A stretch of 64,000 bases of DNA from Propionibacteriales bacterium (GCA_026392465.1 JAPLCA010000013.1:62001-126000), one strand, 5' to 3'. Positions 24,899-35,297 are shown, counted from the first letter of the stretch. The notes: a model not told the origin generated them from the letters alone. A program made the numbers and translations.

Positions 24899-26512
24899 AT
24901 GTCTTCTGTGAGCCAGAGCACGTCGCCCGCCGCCTCCCGACGCACCGTCCTCGCCGCAGGAGGGGTCGCGGCCGTCGCCGCGACCATCGGGGCCAGCGCA
25001 CGCCCCGCGTCGGCCCGGGTGCGCCTGACCCGCGAGCAGCGCCGGGTCGTGATCATCGGCTCCGGCTTCGGTGGAGCCGTCACCGCCCTGCGGCTCACGC
25101 AGGCCGGCGTCCCCGTCACGTTGCTGGAGCAGGGCCGTCGCTGGCCGACCGGCCCGAACAGCGACACGTTCCCGACCGTCAAGACGATCGACCAGCGCGC
25201 GCTGTTCTACGGGTCCGCGCCACGGCTGTTCGGACGCCCCGTGACACTCGCCCCCTACGCCGGGCTGTTCAACACCCTCCTCGGCCCGACCATGTCGATC
25301 ATGAGCGGCGTCGGGTACGGCGGCGGCTCGCTCACCTACCAGGGGATGTCGCTCCAGCCGTCCCGAGCGGTGTTCGAGCACGAGTTCCCGGCCGCGCTCG
25401 ACTACGACGAGATGGCGGGGCACTACCGCACCGTGGCGCGCATGCTCAGCCTGGCGACCGCTCCCGACGCCCTCGTCGACAGCCCGAGCTACGCGACGTC
25501 GCGGGAGTTCAAGCGTCGGGCGGAGGCAGCCGGCTTCGACGTCGAGCGCATCCCGATGCCGATCGACTGGAGCTTCGCGCTGCGCGAGCTGAAGGGGGAG
25601 ATGAAGCCGTCCTACACGAACGGCGACCTCGGGTTCGGCGTCAACAACGGCGGCAAGCAGTCGCTCGACGTCACCTATCTCCGGGCCGCGGAGGCGACGG
25701 GTCTGCTGGAGGTGCGGCTGCTGCACCGCGTCGACGCCGTGGCGCGCACGTCGACCGGTGCCTGGCAGGTCGAGCTCACCCGCACCGACGAGCGCGGCAC
25801 CCCTCTCGAGCAGCAGGTCATCACCACCCCGACGCTCGTCATGGGTGCGGGCAGTGGCGGCACCAGCCGCATGCTGGTGCGCGCCGGAGCCACCGGACGC
25901 ATCCCCGACCTGCCCGACGCGACGGGTCGGGGCTTCGGCACGAACGCCGACCGCATCTACGTGTGGAGCAGCCTCCTCGGCGGCTTCCCGACGCCGCAGG
26001 GCGGCCCGGTCGTGTTCGGCAGCAAGGACTGGTCGGACCCGGCCACCGCGAACACGGTGATCCAGGCGTCGATCCCGCCGGTCGGCATCGCCGGCCTCGA
26101 CCTCGACCTGCGCAGCACGATGATGGTCGCCTACGGCGTCAGCCGGGAGCGCGGCCGCTTCGTCTACAACCCGCTCACCGACGACGTGGCGCTGTCGTGG
26201 CGCTACGAGGGCGACCGCGACCTGCAGACGAAGGCGATCGCCCCGAGGGTGGCGGCGATCGCCGGCCTGGACACCCTGCTGGTCGACACGAACGCGCTCG
26301 TGCCGTCCACCTGGCACCCGATGGGCGGCATGAACATGGGCGACGCCTGCGACCACGAGGGGCGCGTGAAGGGGCAGAAGGGTCTCTACGTGCTCGACGG
26401 CGCGCTGCTCCCCGGCTCGGCCGCGGCGTGCAACCCCTCGATGACGATCGCGGCCGTGGCCGAGCGCGCCCTGACGCGCATCGTCCGGGACGACGTCGGC
26501 AGCATCATCTGA
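24899..26512 (+). CDS. Secreted cholesterol oxidase-like GMC flavoenzyme
   Basis: 537 aa. Twin-arginine signal peptide (SRRTVLAAGGVAAVAATIGA, Ala-rich to about residue 40) implies export of the folded FAD enzyme by Tat. FAD-binding VVIIGSGFGGAVTALRL (~50-66), middle VGYGGGSLTY, active-site His in WHPMGGMNMGDAC and Asn in AACNPSMTIAAVAER, as in class I cholesterol oxidases. It would oxidise the 3-hydroxyl of sterols to 4-en-3-ones with O2. Its neighbours (racemase, acyl-CoA dehydrogenase, beta-oxidation genes) fit sterol side-chain use. Confidence 0.9.
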   Translation: MSSVSQSTSPAASRRTVLAAGGVAAVAATIGASARPASARVRLTREQRRVVIIGSGFGGAVTALRLTQAGVPVTLLEQGRRWPTGPNSDTFPTVKTIDQRALFYGSAPRLFGRPVTLAPYAGLFNTLLGPTMSIMSGVGYGGGSLTYQGMSLQPSRAVFEHEFPAALDYDEMAGHYRTVARMLSLATAPDALVDSPSYATSREFKRRAEAAGFDVERIPMPIDWSFALRELKGEMKPSYTNGDLGFGVNNGGKQSLDVTYLRAAEATGLLEVRLLHRVDAVARTSTGAWQVELTRTDERGTPLEQQVITTPTLVMGAGSGGTSRMLVRAGATGRIPDLPDATGRGFGTNADRIYVWSSLLGGFPTPQGGPVVFGSKDWSDPATANTVIQASIPPVGIAGLDLDLRSTMMVAYGVSRERGRFVYNPLTDDVALSWRYEGDRDLQTKAIAPRVAAIAGLDTLLVDTNALVPSTWHPMGGMNMGDACDHEGRVKGQKGLYVLDGALLPGSAAACNPSMTIAAVAERALTRIVRDDVGSII

Positions 26513-26520
26513 GGAACGTC

Positions 26521-26588
26521 CCCCCGATTCGGAACGTCATCGCCCCTTTCTGGGCGAGGAACGGGCGATGGTGTTCCGAATCGCGGGG
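26521..26588. repeat. Palindromic intergenic element at a convergent junction (copy B)
   Basis: Arms 26521-26545 and 26563-26588 are reverse complements except for a 1-nt bulge and two mismatches, around a 17-nt loop. The arm core is CGATTCGGAAC. It fills the gap between the cholesterol oxidase and hydrolase stops. Same position and build as the elements at 11464, 35298 and 60541, but a different sequence. Confidence 0.85.
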
Positions 26589-26590
26589 AG

Positions 26591-27397
26591 TCAGACGGCG
26601 GTCTCGCGGATGAGCCGCAGGACGCGCTCGGGGTCGTCGGCCATCGGCACGTGGCCGCTGCCGGGCAGCGGCTCGTGGCGGGCCTGCGGGAGGCGCTGCC
26701 GTGCCACCTTCGACTGCGCGTAGGGGAGGATGCGGTCGCGCGTGCCCCAGGCGATGGTCGCGGGGACCGGCACCTGGCTGTCGAAGCGGTAGATCACGCC
26801 CTCCTTCGCCGTCCGCTCGAAGGCCGTGGCGTGCTTGAGCGCGAGGGAGTCGCCGTAGGTGTGCTCGGCGTCATGACGCTCGGGGTGGGCGTAGAGGATC
26901 CAGCCGATGGCGCGTCGTCCGCGCAGGTCGGCGGCGAGGCGCTGCAGGAGACGCTTCGGCGTGACCATCGCCGAGAGGCGCATGAGGAACAGCGGCAGCA
27001 GCGCCTGGAAGCGGTTGACCGGTCCGAAGAAGCCGGCCGGGCTGAGGGCGGTGGCCGAGGACACCAGCCCGCGCGCGCCGAGCTCGAGCGCGATGGCCCC
27101 GCCGAGGGAGTTGCCCGCGACGTGCGGCTTCGTGACGCCCCAGCGCTCGAACTGGGTCAGCAGGTGGTCGCACGCGTTGTCCATCGAGTACCGGACGCCG
27201 CCGGCGAAGGCGGGCGACTCGCCGAACCCGGACAGGTCGGGTGCGATGACGTCGTAGTCCTGCGCGAGGTCGTCGATCACGGGGTCCCAGGCCTGGCGTC
27301 GGTGGCCGATGCCGTGCAGGAGGACGAGCGGAGGGGCACCGGGGGTGCCCCGTCGGGTGTAGGCGAGATCGGGGTGCACGGGGAGATGCTGCCACAT
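26591..27397 (-). CDS. Alpha/beta hydrolase
   Basis: 268 aa. Alpha/beta-hydrolase fold: oxyanion segment LLHGIGHRRQAW (~28-39), nucleophile elbow AGNSLGGAIALEL (Ser ~103), Asp in WGTRDRILPY and His in GSGHVPM near the C-terminus. Esterase or C-C hydrolase; substrate unknown. Start chosen at ATG 27397; a GTG 18 nt downstream (27379) is also possible. An imperfect palindrome (ATACC-GGC-GGTAT, about 27396-27408) overlaps the start region and could be an operator. Confidence 0.85.
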   Translation of the reverse strand: MWQHLPVHPDLAYTRRGTPGAPPLVLLHGIGHRRQAWDPVIDDLAQDYDVIAPDLSGFGESPAFAGGVRYSMDNACDHLLTQFERWGVTKPHVAGNSLGGAIALELGARGLVSSATALSPAGFFGPVNRFQALLPLFLMRLSAMVTPKRLLQRLAADLRGRRAIGWILYAHPERHDAEHTYGDSLALKHATAFERTAKEGVIYRFDSQVPVPATIAWGTRDRILPYAQSKVARQRLPQARHEPLPGSGHVPMADDPERVLRLIRETAV

Positions 27398-27447
27398 ACC
27401 GGCGGTATCCGAACAGGGTGACCGCGCCCACGGTCCCCCTCGACATC

Positions 27448-27466
27448 GTGACAGTAGGACTGTCAC
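27448..27466. promoter_or_regulatory. Inverted-repeat operator upstream of the racemase gene
   Basis: GTGACAGTAGGACTGTCAC is a perfect 7-bp inverted repeat with a 5-bp centre, followed at once by AAT so that CACAAT (27464-27469) can be a -10. A near-copy precedes the thiolase gene (31750-31766, also followed by CAAT). TCGACA 19 bp before CACAAT would give the long spacer typical of MerR-controlled promoters. Confidence 0.65.
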
Positions 27467-27475
27467 AATGATGGT

Positions 27476-28621
27476 GTGACGATCAACCCTGGACCCCTGA
27501 ACGGCGTGCGCGTCGTCGAGATGGTCGGCATCGGGCCCGGGCCGTTCGCGGCCATGATGCTCGCCGACCTCGGCGCCGACGTGGTGCGCGTCCACCGGCC
27601 CGGCGGGGGCGGCCTGCAGGTCACGCGCCCCGAGCAGGACCTGCTCGGCCGCGGACGGCCGTCGGTCGCCCTCGACCTGAAGGACCCGCGCGGCGTCGAG
27701 ACCGTGCTGCGGCTGGTCGAGCGGGCCGACGTGCTGCTCGAGGGCTTCCGCCCGGGCGTCACCGAGCGCCTCGGCATCGGGCCGGACGACTGCCTCGCCC
27801 GCAACCCCGCCCTCGTCTACGGACGGATGACCGGCTGGGGACAGGACGGACCGCTGAGCCAGACCGCCGGGCACGACATGAACTACATCGCCGTCGCCGG
27901 TGCGCTCGACCCGCTCGGCCGTCGACCCGACGACGCCCCCGCCTTCCCGATGAACCTGCTGGGCGACTTCGGCGGTGGCTCGCTGTACCTCGTCGCCGGC
28001 GTGCTCGCCGCGCTCCTGCACGCCCGCACGTCGGGCGAGGGCCAGGTCGTCGACGCCGCCATCACCGACGGCACGGCCCACCTCCTGACCATGGCCGTGA
28101 CCATGCAGCAGGCCGGCGTCTGGGACGGCCGCCGCGGCACGAACCTGCTCGGCGGCGCGGCCCCGTTCTACGACGTCTTCGCGACGTCGGACGGTCGCTG
28201 GATGTCCGTCGGCCCGCTCGAGCCGCAGTTCTTCAGCGCGTTCGTCGAGCTGATCGGTGGCGACCTGCCCGGCCAGTACGACCTGCAGGACTGGGACACC
28301 CTGCGCGCCGAGCTGGAGCGCCGGTTCGCGTCGCGCACGCAGGCCGAGTGGACCCAGGTCTTCGACGGCACCGACGCCTGCGTGCACCCCGTGCTCCCAC
28401 TGACCGAGGCGTACGAGCACCCCCACAACGTCGCCCGCGGCACCTACGTGGAGCACCACGGCACCACGCAGCCCGCGCCGGCCCCGCGCTTCTCGCGCAC
28501 CGCACCGCAGCTCACGACCCCGCCCGTCGGGCCGGGCGCCAACACCCGTGAGGCACTGACCGCCTGGGGCATCGACGACGTCGAGACCCTCATCGCCGAC
28601 GGCGTCGCCGTCCAGGCCTAG
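27476..28621 (+). CDS. Alpha-methylacyl-CoA racemase family (CaiB/BaiF CoA-transferase fold)
   Basis: 381 aa. RVVEMVGIGPGPFAAMMLAD (~10-29), ADVVRVHRPG and GHDMNYIAVAGAL (~130-142, with the catalytic Asp) are typical of AMACR/MCR racemases rather than general CoA-transferases. Known members interconvert 2R/2S methylacyl-CoAs in sterol side-chain and branched fatty-acid oxidation. GTG start at 27476, just after an inverted-repeat operator shared with the fadA-like gene. The acyl-CoA dehydrogenase starts 11 nt after its stop. Confidence 0.88.
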   Translation: MTINPGPLNGVRVVEMVGIGPGPFAAMMLADLGADVVRVHRPGGGGLQVTRPEQDLLGRGRPSVALDLKDPRGVETVLRLVERADVLLEGFRPGVTERLGIGPDDCLARNPALVYGRMTGWGQDGPLSQTAGHDMNYIAVAGALDPLGRRPDDAPAFPMNLLGDFGGGSLYLVAGVLAALLHARTSGEGQVVDAAITDGTAHLLTMAVTMQQAGVWDGRRGTNLLGGAAPFYDVFATSDGRWMSVGPLEPQFFSAFVELIGGDLPGQYDLQDWDTLRAELERRFASRTQAEWTQVFDGTDACVHPVLPLTEAYEHPHNVARGTYVEHHGTTQPAPAPRFSRTAPQLTTPPVGPGANTREALTAWGIDDVETLIADGVAVQA

Positions 28622-28632
28622 GAAGGAACACC

Positions 28633-29775
28633 ATGAAGCGCACCATCTTCGACGCCGACCACGAGGCGTTCCGCGACACCGTCCGCACGTTCTGCGAGAA
28701 GGAGATCGCGCCGCACCACGACCAGTGGGAGAAGGACGGCATCGTCCCCCGCGAGGTGTGGGAGAAGGCCGGCGAGCTCGGTCTGCTCGGGTTCATGATG
28801 CCCGAGGAGCACGGTGGAGGCGGCATCGCCGACTTCCGCTACAACGCGATCCTGTCCGAGGAGATCACCCGGATCGGCGCGAGCGGCATCGGCTTCGTCA
28901 TCCAGACCGACCTGGTGTCCGGCTACCTGCTGTCGTACGCCACCGACGAGCAGAAGGCGCGCTGGTTCCCGAGGTTCTGCACGGGCGAGACGATCACCGC
29001 CATCGCCATGACCGAGCCCGGCACCGGCTCGGACCTGCAGGGCATCAAGACGCGTGCCGTGCTCGACGGCGACGAGTACGTCATCAACGGCTCGAAGACG
29101 TTCATCACCAACGGCATCAACGCCGACCTCGTGCTCGTCGTCTGCCAGACCGACCCCGAGGCCGGCGCGATGGGCTTCTCGCTCATCGCCGTCGAGCGGG
29201 GCACGCCCGGCTTCGAGCGCGGTCGCAACCTCGACAAGATCGGCCTCAAGGCGCAGGACACCGCCGAGCTGTACTTCGAGGACGTCCGCGTGCCGAAGGA
29301 GAACCTGCTCGGCGAGGCCGGCCAGGGCTTCATCTACCTCATGGAGAAGCTGCCGCAGGAGCGGCTGTCGATCTCCGTCGTGGCGGCCGCCGCGTGCCGC
29401 GCGGCCATCGACATGACGCTCGACTACGTCAAGGAGCGCAAGGCCTTCGGCAAGCCGATCGGCTCGTTCCAGAACAGCCGCTTCGTGCTGGCCGAGCTCG
29501 AGACGGAGGCGCGGATCGCGCAGGTGTTCGTCGACGAGTCGATCACGCAGCACAACCGCGGCGACCTGACCGTCGCCGACGCCGCCATGGGCAAGTGGTG
29601 GACGACCGAGCTGCAGAAGAAGACCGTCGACCGGTGCCTGCAGCTGCACGGCGGCTACGGCTTCATGTCCGAGTACCCGATCTCCAAGGCGTACCTCGAC
29701 ACCCGCATCCAGACGATCTACGGCGGCACGACCGAGATCATGAAGGAGATCATCGGCCGCGGCATGGGCCTGTGA
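28633..29775 (+). CDS. Acyl-CoA dehydrogenase
   Basis: 380 aa. FAD enzyme of beta-oxidation: AMTEPGTGSDLQGIKTRA (~124-141), INGSKTFITNG (~151-161), VERLSI-like QERLSISVVAAA, and catalytic Glu in YGGTTEIMKEIIGRGMGL at the C-terminus. GGAAGGA (28621-28627) serves the ATG. Operon with the racemase gene upstream. Chain-length preference is not visible. Confidence 0.93.
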   Translation: MKRTIFDADHEAFRDTVRTFCEKEIAPHHDQWEKDGIVPREVWEKAGELGLLGFMMPEEHGGGGIADFRYNAILSEEITRIGASGIGFVIQTDLVSGYLLSYATDEQKARWFPRFCTGETITAIAMTEPGTGSDLQGIKTRAVLDGDEYVINGSKTFITNGINADLVLVVCQTDPEAGAMGFSLIAVERGTPGFERGRNLDKIGLKAQDTAELYFEDVRVPKENLLGEAGQGFIYLMEKLPQERLSISVVAAAACRAAIDMTLDYVKERKAFGKPIGSFQNSRFVLAELETEARIAQVFVDESITQHNRGDLTVADAAMGKWWTTELQKKTVDRCLQLHGGYGFMSEYPISKAYLDTRIQTIYGGTTEIMKEIIGRGMGL

Positions 29776-29782
29776 GCGCGGG

Positions 29783-30748
29783 TCAGACGAGCGGCTCGTC
29801 GCCGTCCTGGACCTTGGCGTCCTGCTCCTCGGCCTTCTCCCGCCGGTAGGCGGGCAGCGAGGCGACGACACCGGCACCGAGGATCAGCACCACGCCGCCG
29901 AGCGACCACTCGACGCCGACCTTGGTGTCGAGGACCTCGCCGTAGACCATCTTCGCGGCGATGAAGATGAGCAGCGCGGCCAGCGCGGCCTTGAGGTGCT
30001 TCAGGCGGGCCACCAGCTCGGCCACCAGGAAGAACAGCGGACGCAGGCCCAGCAGGGCGAACGCGTTCGCCGCGAACACCACGTAGGTGTCGGTGGTGAT
30101 GCCGAGGATGGCGGGGACGGAGTCGACGGCGAAGATGATGTCGACGACGGCGATGGCCACCAGGGCGGCACCGGCCGTGGTCAGCATCCGCTTGCCGTTC
30201 TCCTTGGTGATCAGCTTGTCGCCGTGGTCGCCCTCGGCGATCGTCAGCCTGTTCTTGACGCCCTCGACGAGCTTCTCGTCGCCGTCGTGGTCCTTGCGGT
30301 GCTTCCAGAGGCGCCAGCCGGTCCAGGCCAGGAGGGCGGCGAACGGGTAGGTCAGCCAGGAGGCGGCGTCGAGCGCGGCGGCGCCGACCAGGATGAAGAT
30401 GAGGCGGAGCACGAGCGCGAGCACGATGCCGTACGTCAGCAGACGGACGCGCTTCGGCGTCGGGATGGCGAACGCGCCGAGCACGACGAGGAAGACGAAG
30501 ACGTTGTCGAGCGACAACGACTTCTCCACCAGGTACCCGGCGAGGTACGTGCCCGACTGCTCGGTGGTGCCGAACAGGTACAGGACGCCGCCGAACGCCA
30601 GGGCGATCGCGATCCAGGCGACCGACCAGACGGCGGCCACGCGGACCGGCATGTCGTCGCGGCTACGGGTCAGCAGCAGGTCGATCGCGAGCAGGACGAT
30701 GATCGCGACGAACAGCAAGGTCCAGTCGAGGGAGGAACCGAGAGGCAT
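29783..30748 (-). CDS. TerC/Alx-family metal-ion exporter
   Basis: 321 aa with about nine membrane helices. Signature acidic helices: LSLDNVFVFLVVLGAFAIP (~78-96) and IIFAVDSVPAILGIT (~203-217). Recent work links TerC/Alx proteins to Mn2+ export; a Mn2+-sensing yybP-ykoY riboswitch in its leader supports that role here. Cytoplasmic C-terminus is charged. Faces the acyl-CoA dehydrogenase tail to tail, 7 bp apart. Confidence 0.9.
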   Translation of the reverse strand: MPLGSSLDWTLLFVAIIVLLAIDLLLTRSRDDMPVRVAAVWSVAWIAIALAFGGVLYLFGTTEQSGTYLAGYLVEKSLSLDNVFVFLVVLGAFAIPTPKRVRLLTYGIVLALVLRLIFILVGAAALDAASWLTYPFAALLAWTGWRLWKHRKDHDGDEKLVEGVKNRLTIAEGDHGDKLITKENGKRMLTTAGAALVAIAVVDIIFAVDSVPAILGITTDTYVVFAANAFALLGLRPLFFLVAELVARLKHLKAALAALLIFIAAKMVYGEVLDTKVGVEWSLGGVVLILGAGVVASLPAYRREKAEEQDAKVQDGDEPLV

Positions 30749-30794
30749 GAGGGAGTGAGCTCCTTCGCGGTGACGATGTCAGGGATGACAGGGA

Positions 30795-30895
30795 TGTCGC
30801 GAAGGTTTCTCCACCCGGCAGGGCCACCCGGCGCGGGTCCGGATGGCCGGACCGTGCTGACGCACCAGGTCGACGGGATACTTCCCTTCATCGCT
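30795..30895 (-). promoter_or_regulatory. Mn2+ (yybP-ykoY) riboswitch in the terC leader
   Basis: Reading the minus strand, the P1 strand GAAGGGAAGTA (about 30889-30879) is followed by CTGGTGCGTCAGCACGGTC, a long GC hairpin, then CCCTGCCGGGTGGAGAAACC and CCTTC (30805-30801), which closes P1. These are the conserved blocks of the yybP-ykoY Mn2+ aptamer in its actinobacterial form. It lies ~50 nt upstream of the terC-like start, a standard arrangement. Recognised by motif, not by a covariance model. Confidence 0.85.
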
Positions 30896-30943
30896 CAGAG
30901 TACCGAGCGACGGAAAGGGGCGCTCGGCGAGTCGGGCGTGACC

Positions 30944-31672
30944 TCAGTCGCGCTCGTTGGCGCGGCGCCGGACCGTGCGCCGCTTCTCGTCGTCGACGGC
31001 CTCCTCGTAGGAGGTCACGAGGGCCTGCACGGTGAGCGGCTTGAACCGCTCGATCATCGCGGTGATCAGCTCCGGCGGCTGCCCCGACGCGACCAGGTGC
31101 GGCCACACGAGGGTGCGGAACAGCTCCGTGAGCTCGACGGCGAGCGCGCGGCCGTGCTCGGTGATCACGCGCCGCGCCGCGAGCGCCGCGTCGACGGGCA
31201 GCCCGGCGTCGAGGAAGCCCATGCCCACGGCGAGGTGCGCGGGTGCGAGCCGGAAGACGTCCTCGGTGGGCGTCGGCTCGACCACGCCGATGGCCACCAG
31301 CACCTCGAGGTCGTCGTCGCTGAGGCTGCGGCCGGCGCGCCTCTCGAGCGTGGAGCGGTCGAGCGTCTCCGGCATCTCCGGCGTCCACGGTGCGAGGAGC
31401 GTGCGGTGCAGGGCCACCTGCTCGGGGGTCGCGTCGGCCGGGATCTGCTCGAGGTAGCCCTCGATGGCGGCCAGCGTGAAGCCGTGGGCCTGCAGCTCCT
31501 TCACGAGCTCGAGCCGCGCGAGGTGGTCGGGTCCGTAGTAGCCGTTGCGGCCCGCCCGTCGCGGAGGCGGGATGAGCCCCCGGCCGGCGTAGAAGCGGAC
31601 CGTGCGCACCGTCATGTCGACACGCGTGGCCAGCTGTTCCACGCTCATCGTCTCGTTCGGGCCGTCGGTCAC
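30944..31672 (-). CDS. MerR-family transcriptional regulator
   Basis: 242 aa, longer than most MerR proteins. N-terminal winged helix: SVEQLATRVDMTVRTVRFYA (~10-29), GLIPPPRRAGRNGYYG, LARLELVKELQAHGFTLAAI. The long C-terminal helical domain has no metal-binding cysteines, so it probably binds an organic ligand, perhaps an acyl-CoA. GTG at 31672 has TACGCT 7 nt upstream (leaderless type). Divergent from the fadA-like gene; the shared inverted repeat at 31750 and 27448 is its likely target. Confidence 0.88.
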   Translation of the reverse strand: MTDGPNETMSVEQLATRVDMTVRTVRFYAGRGLIPPPRRAGRNGYYGPDHLARLELVKELQAHGFTLAAIEGYLEQIPADATPEQVALHRTLLAPWTPEMPETLDRSTLERRAGRSLSDDDLEVLVAIGVVEPTPTEDVFRLAPAHLAVGMGFLDAGLPVDAALAARRVITEHGRALAVELTELFRTLVWPHLVASGQPPELITAMIERFKPLTVQALVTSYEEAVDDEKRRTVRRRANERD

Positions 31673-31749
31673 CTGCGAGAGCGTAGCGTCACTCCCTGGT
31701 GGCCGGTCGGAGTGACCCGCGTCACGATCCCCCGGGTCACTAGCGACTC

Positions 31750-31766
31750 TGACAGCAGTGGTGTCA
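31750..31766. promoter_or_regulatory. Inverted-repeat operator upstream of the thiolase gene
   Basis: TGACAGCAGTGGTGTCA (5-bp arms), followed by CAAT. It matches the site at 27449-27465 in 13 of 17 positions, including both arms. It lies in the merR-fadA divergent region, 38 bp before the thiolase ATG. Confidence 0.65.
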
Positions 31767-31803
31767 CAATCGGCACCGAAGGTTCTACACGAAGGACACT
31801 GAC

Positions 31804-33018
<1,215 letters not shown>

Positions 33019-33048
33019 TCGCCACCCGAGACAAGAGAGAGCACATCG

Positions 33049-35235
33049 ATGACTGAAGCAGTGCGCTACGAGGTCGAGGGCGGCATCGTCAACCTCGTCC
33101 TCGACGACCCCAACCAGAACGCCAACACCATGAACGACGCCTACGCGACGTCCATGGCGAAGGCCGTCGACCGGCTGGTCGACGAGATCGCGGCCGACGC
33201 CGACAGCATCAAGGGCGTCATCATCTCCTCGGCGAAGAAGACCTTCTTCGCCGGCGGCGACCTCAAGCTGATGACGCAGGCCACCCCGGCCGACGCGCAG
33301 AAGCTCTTCGACAACGTCGAGGGCATCAAGGCCACGCTGCGCAAGCTCGAGACGGCCGGCAAGCCCGTGGTCGCCGCGATCAACGGCGCCGCGCTCGGCG
33401 GCGGCCTGGAGATCGCGCTCGCCGCGCACCACCGCATCGCGGCCGACGTCCGGCTCGAGGTCGGCCTGCCCGAGGTCACCCTCGGCCTGCTGCCCGGCGG
33501 TGGCGGCGTGACCCGCACGGTCCGCATGTTCGGCCTGCAGGACGCGCTCATGAACATCCTGCTGCAGGGTCCGCGCATGCAGCCGGCCAAGGCGAAGTCG
33601 ATCGGCCTGGTCGACGAGGTCGTGCCCGCCGACCAGCTCCTCGACGCCGCGAAGGCGTGGATCGAGTCGGTCCAGGGCGACGACGACGCGGCGAAGCAGC
33701 CGTGGGACCGCCAGGGCTACCGCATGCCCGGCGGCACCCCGTCGAACCCGAAGCTCGCCGCCAACCTGCCCGCGTTCCCGGCGATGCTGCGCAAGCAGAC
33801 GAAGGGTGCGCCCTACAAGGCGCCGCGCAACATCCTGGCCACTGCGGTCGAGGGTGCGCAGGTCGACTTCGAGACCGCCAGCCGCATCGAGTCCCGCTAC
33901 CTGGTGGAGCTCCTCGTCGGCCAGCAGTTCAAGAACATGACGCAGGCGTTCTTCTTCGACCTCGGCTCGATCAACGCGGGCGGCTCCCGTCCCGCCGGCA
34001 TCGAGCCGAGGAAGTTCCAGAAGGTCGCCGTCATCGGCGCCGGCATGATGGGCGCGGGTATCGCGTACGTCTCGGCGCAGGCCGGCATGGAGGTCGTGCT
34101 CAAGGACGTCTCGCTCGAGGCGGCCGAGAAGGGCAAGGCCTACAGCGAGAAGCTGCTGGCCAAGAAGCTCGAGCGCGGCCGCACGACGCAGGAGAAGGTC
34201 GACGCCTTCCTCGCGCGCATCACGCCCACGGCCGACTACGCCGACCTGGAGGGCTGCGACCTCGTCGTCGAGGCCGTCTTCGAGTCGGTCAAGCTCAAGC
34301 ACGACGTCTTCGGCGAGATCCAGAAGGTCGTCAAGCCCGACGCCCTGCTCGGCTCGAACACCTCGACGCTGCCCATCACGGGTCTGGCGGAGGGCGTGGA
34401 GCGTCCCGAGGACTTCATCGGCATCCACTTCTTCTCCCCGGTCGACAAGATGCCGCTGGTGGAGATCATCGCCGGCGAGAAGACCGACGACGCCGCCATC
34501 GCGGGTGCGCTCGACTACGTCCAGCAGATCCGCAAGACGCCGATCGTCGTCAACGACAGCCGTGGCTTCTTCACGAGCCGCGTTATCGGCACGTTCGTCA
34601 ACGAGGGCATCGGCATGCTCGCCGAGGGCGTCGACCCGGTCTCGATCGAGCGCGCGACCACCATCGCGGGCTTCCCGGCGCCGGTGCTGCAGCTCAGCGA
34701 CGAGCTGAACCTCGAGCTGATGACGAAGATCCGCAACGAGTCGAAGGCGGCCGTCGAGGCTGCCGGCGGCACGTGGGAGGGCAACGCGGGCGAGGGCGTC
34801 ATCGACACGATGATCGAGCTCGGCCGCTCGGGCCGCCTCAAGGGTGCGGGCTTCTACGACTACGAGGACGGCAAGCGCGTCGGCCTCTGGTCGGGTCTGC
34901 GCGAGCAGTTCCCGACGTCGGACACGCAGCCCGACTTCGAGGACCTCAAGGAGCGTCTGACGTTCATCATGAGCCTCGAGACGATCAAGTGCCTCGAGGA
35001 GAACGTGCTCCGCACCGTCCCCGACGCCAACATCGGCTCGATCTTCGGCATCGGCTTCCCGGCGCTGCAGGGCGGCGCGATCCAGTACGTCAACGGCTAC
35101 GAGGCCGCTGACGGCTCGATCGGCGTCGAGGCGTTCACGCGCCGCGCCCAGGAGCTGGCCGCCACCTACGGCGACCGCTTCGAGCCGCCGGCCCTGCTGC
35201 TGGAGAAGGCGAAGAACGGCGAGAAGTTCGTCTGA
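33049..35235 (+). CDS. fadB: Fatty-acid oxidation multifunctional protein (enoyl-CoA hydratase / 3-hydroxyacyl-CoA dehydrogenase)
   Basis: 728 aa. N-terminal crotonase domain (~1-290; oxyanion-hole INGAALGGGLEIALA and PEVTLGLLPGGGGVTR with catalytic Glu), then NAD-binding VAVIGAGMMGAGIAYVSAQ (~327-345) and HAD domains with HFFSPVDKMPLVEI and the C-terminal dimerisation part. Hydrates enoyl-CoA and oxidises 3-hydroxyacyl-CoA. With FadA it forms the trifunctional complex; FadJ naming is equally possible. AGAGAGA sits before the ATG. Ends in a strong terminator. Confidence 0.93.
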   Translation: MTEAVRYEVEGGIVNLVLDDPNQNANTMNDAYATSMAKAVDRLVDEIAADADSIKGVIISSAKKTFFAGGDLKLMTQATPADAQKLFDNVEGIKATLRKLETAGKPVVAAINGAALGGGLEIALAAHHRIAADVRLEVGLPEVTLGLLPGGGGVTRTVRMFGLQDALMNILLQGPRMQPAKAKSIGLVDEVVPADQLLDAAKAWIESVQGDDDAAKQPWDRQGYRMPGGTPSNPKLAANLPAFPAMLRKQTKGAPYKAPRNILATAVEGAQVDFETASRIESRYLVELLVGQQFKNMTQAFFFDLGSINAGGSRPAGIEPRKFQKVAVIGAGMMGAGIAYVSAQAGMEVVLKDVSLEAAEKGKAYSEKLLAKKLERGRTTQEKVDAFLARITPTADYADLEGCDLVVEAVFESVKLKHDVFGEIQKVVKPDALLGSNTSTLPITGLAEGVERPEDFIGIHFFSPVDKMPLVEIIAGEKTDDAAIAGALDYVQQIRKTPIVVNDSRGFFTSRVIGTFVNEGIGMLAEGVDPVSIERATTIAGFPAPVLQLSDELNLELMTKIRNESKAAVEAAGGTWEGNAGEGVIDTMIELGRSGRLKGAGFYDYEDGKRVGLWSGLREQFPTSDTQPDFEDLKERLTFIMSLETIKCLEENVLRTVPDANIGSIFGIGFPALQGGAIQYVNGYEAADGSIGVEAFTRRAQELAATYGDRFEPPALLLEKAKNGEKFV

Positions 35236-35249
35236 GCCGACCGCTCGCC

Positions 35250-35285
35250 CGACGCCCCCGCGACCTGCTGGTCGCGGGGGCGTCG
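35250..35285 (+). terminator. Terminator of the fadAB operon
   Basis: Perfect 16-bp GC-only-rich stem (35250-35265 with 35270-35285) and a TGCT loop, 14 nt after the fadB stop; no T-run. Confidence 0.88.
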
Positions 35286-35297
35286 GCGCTCAGGGGT

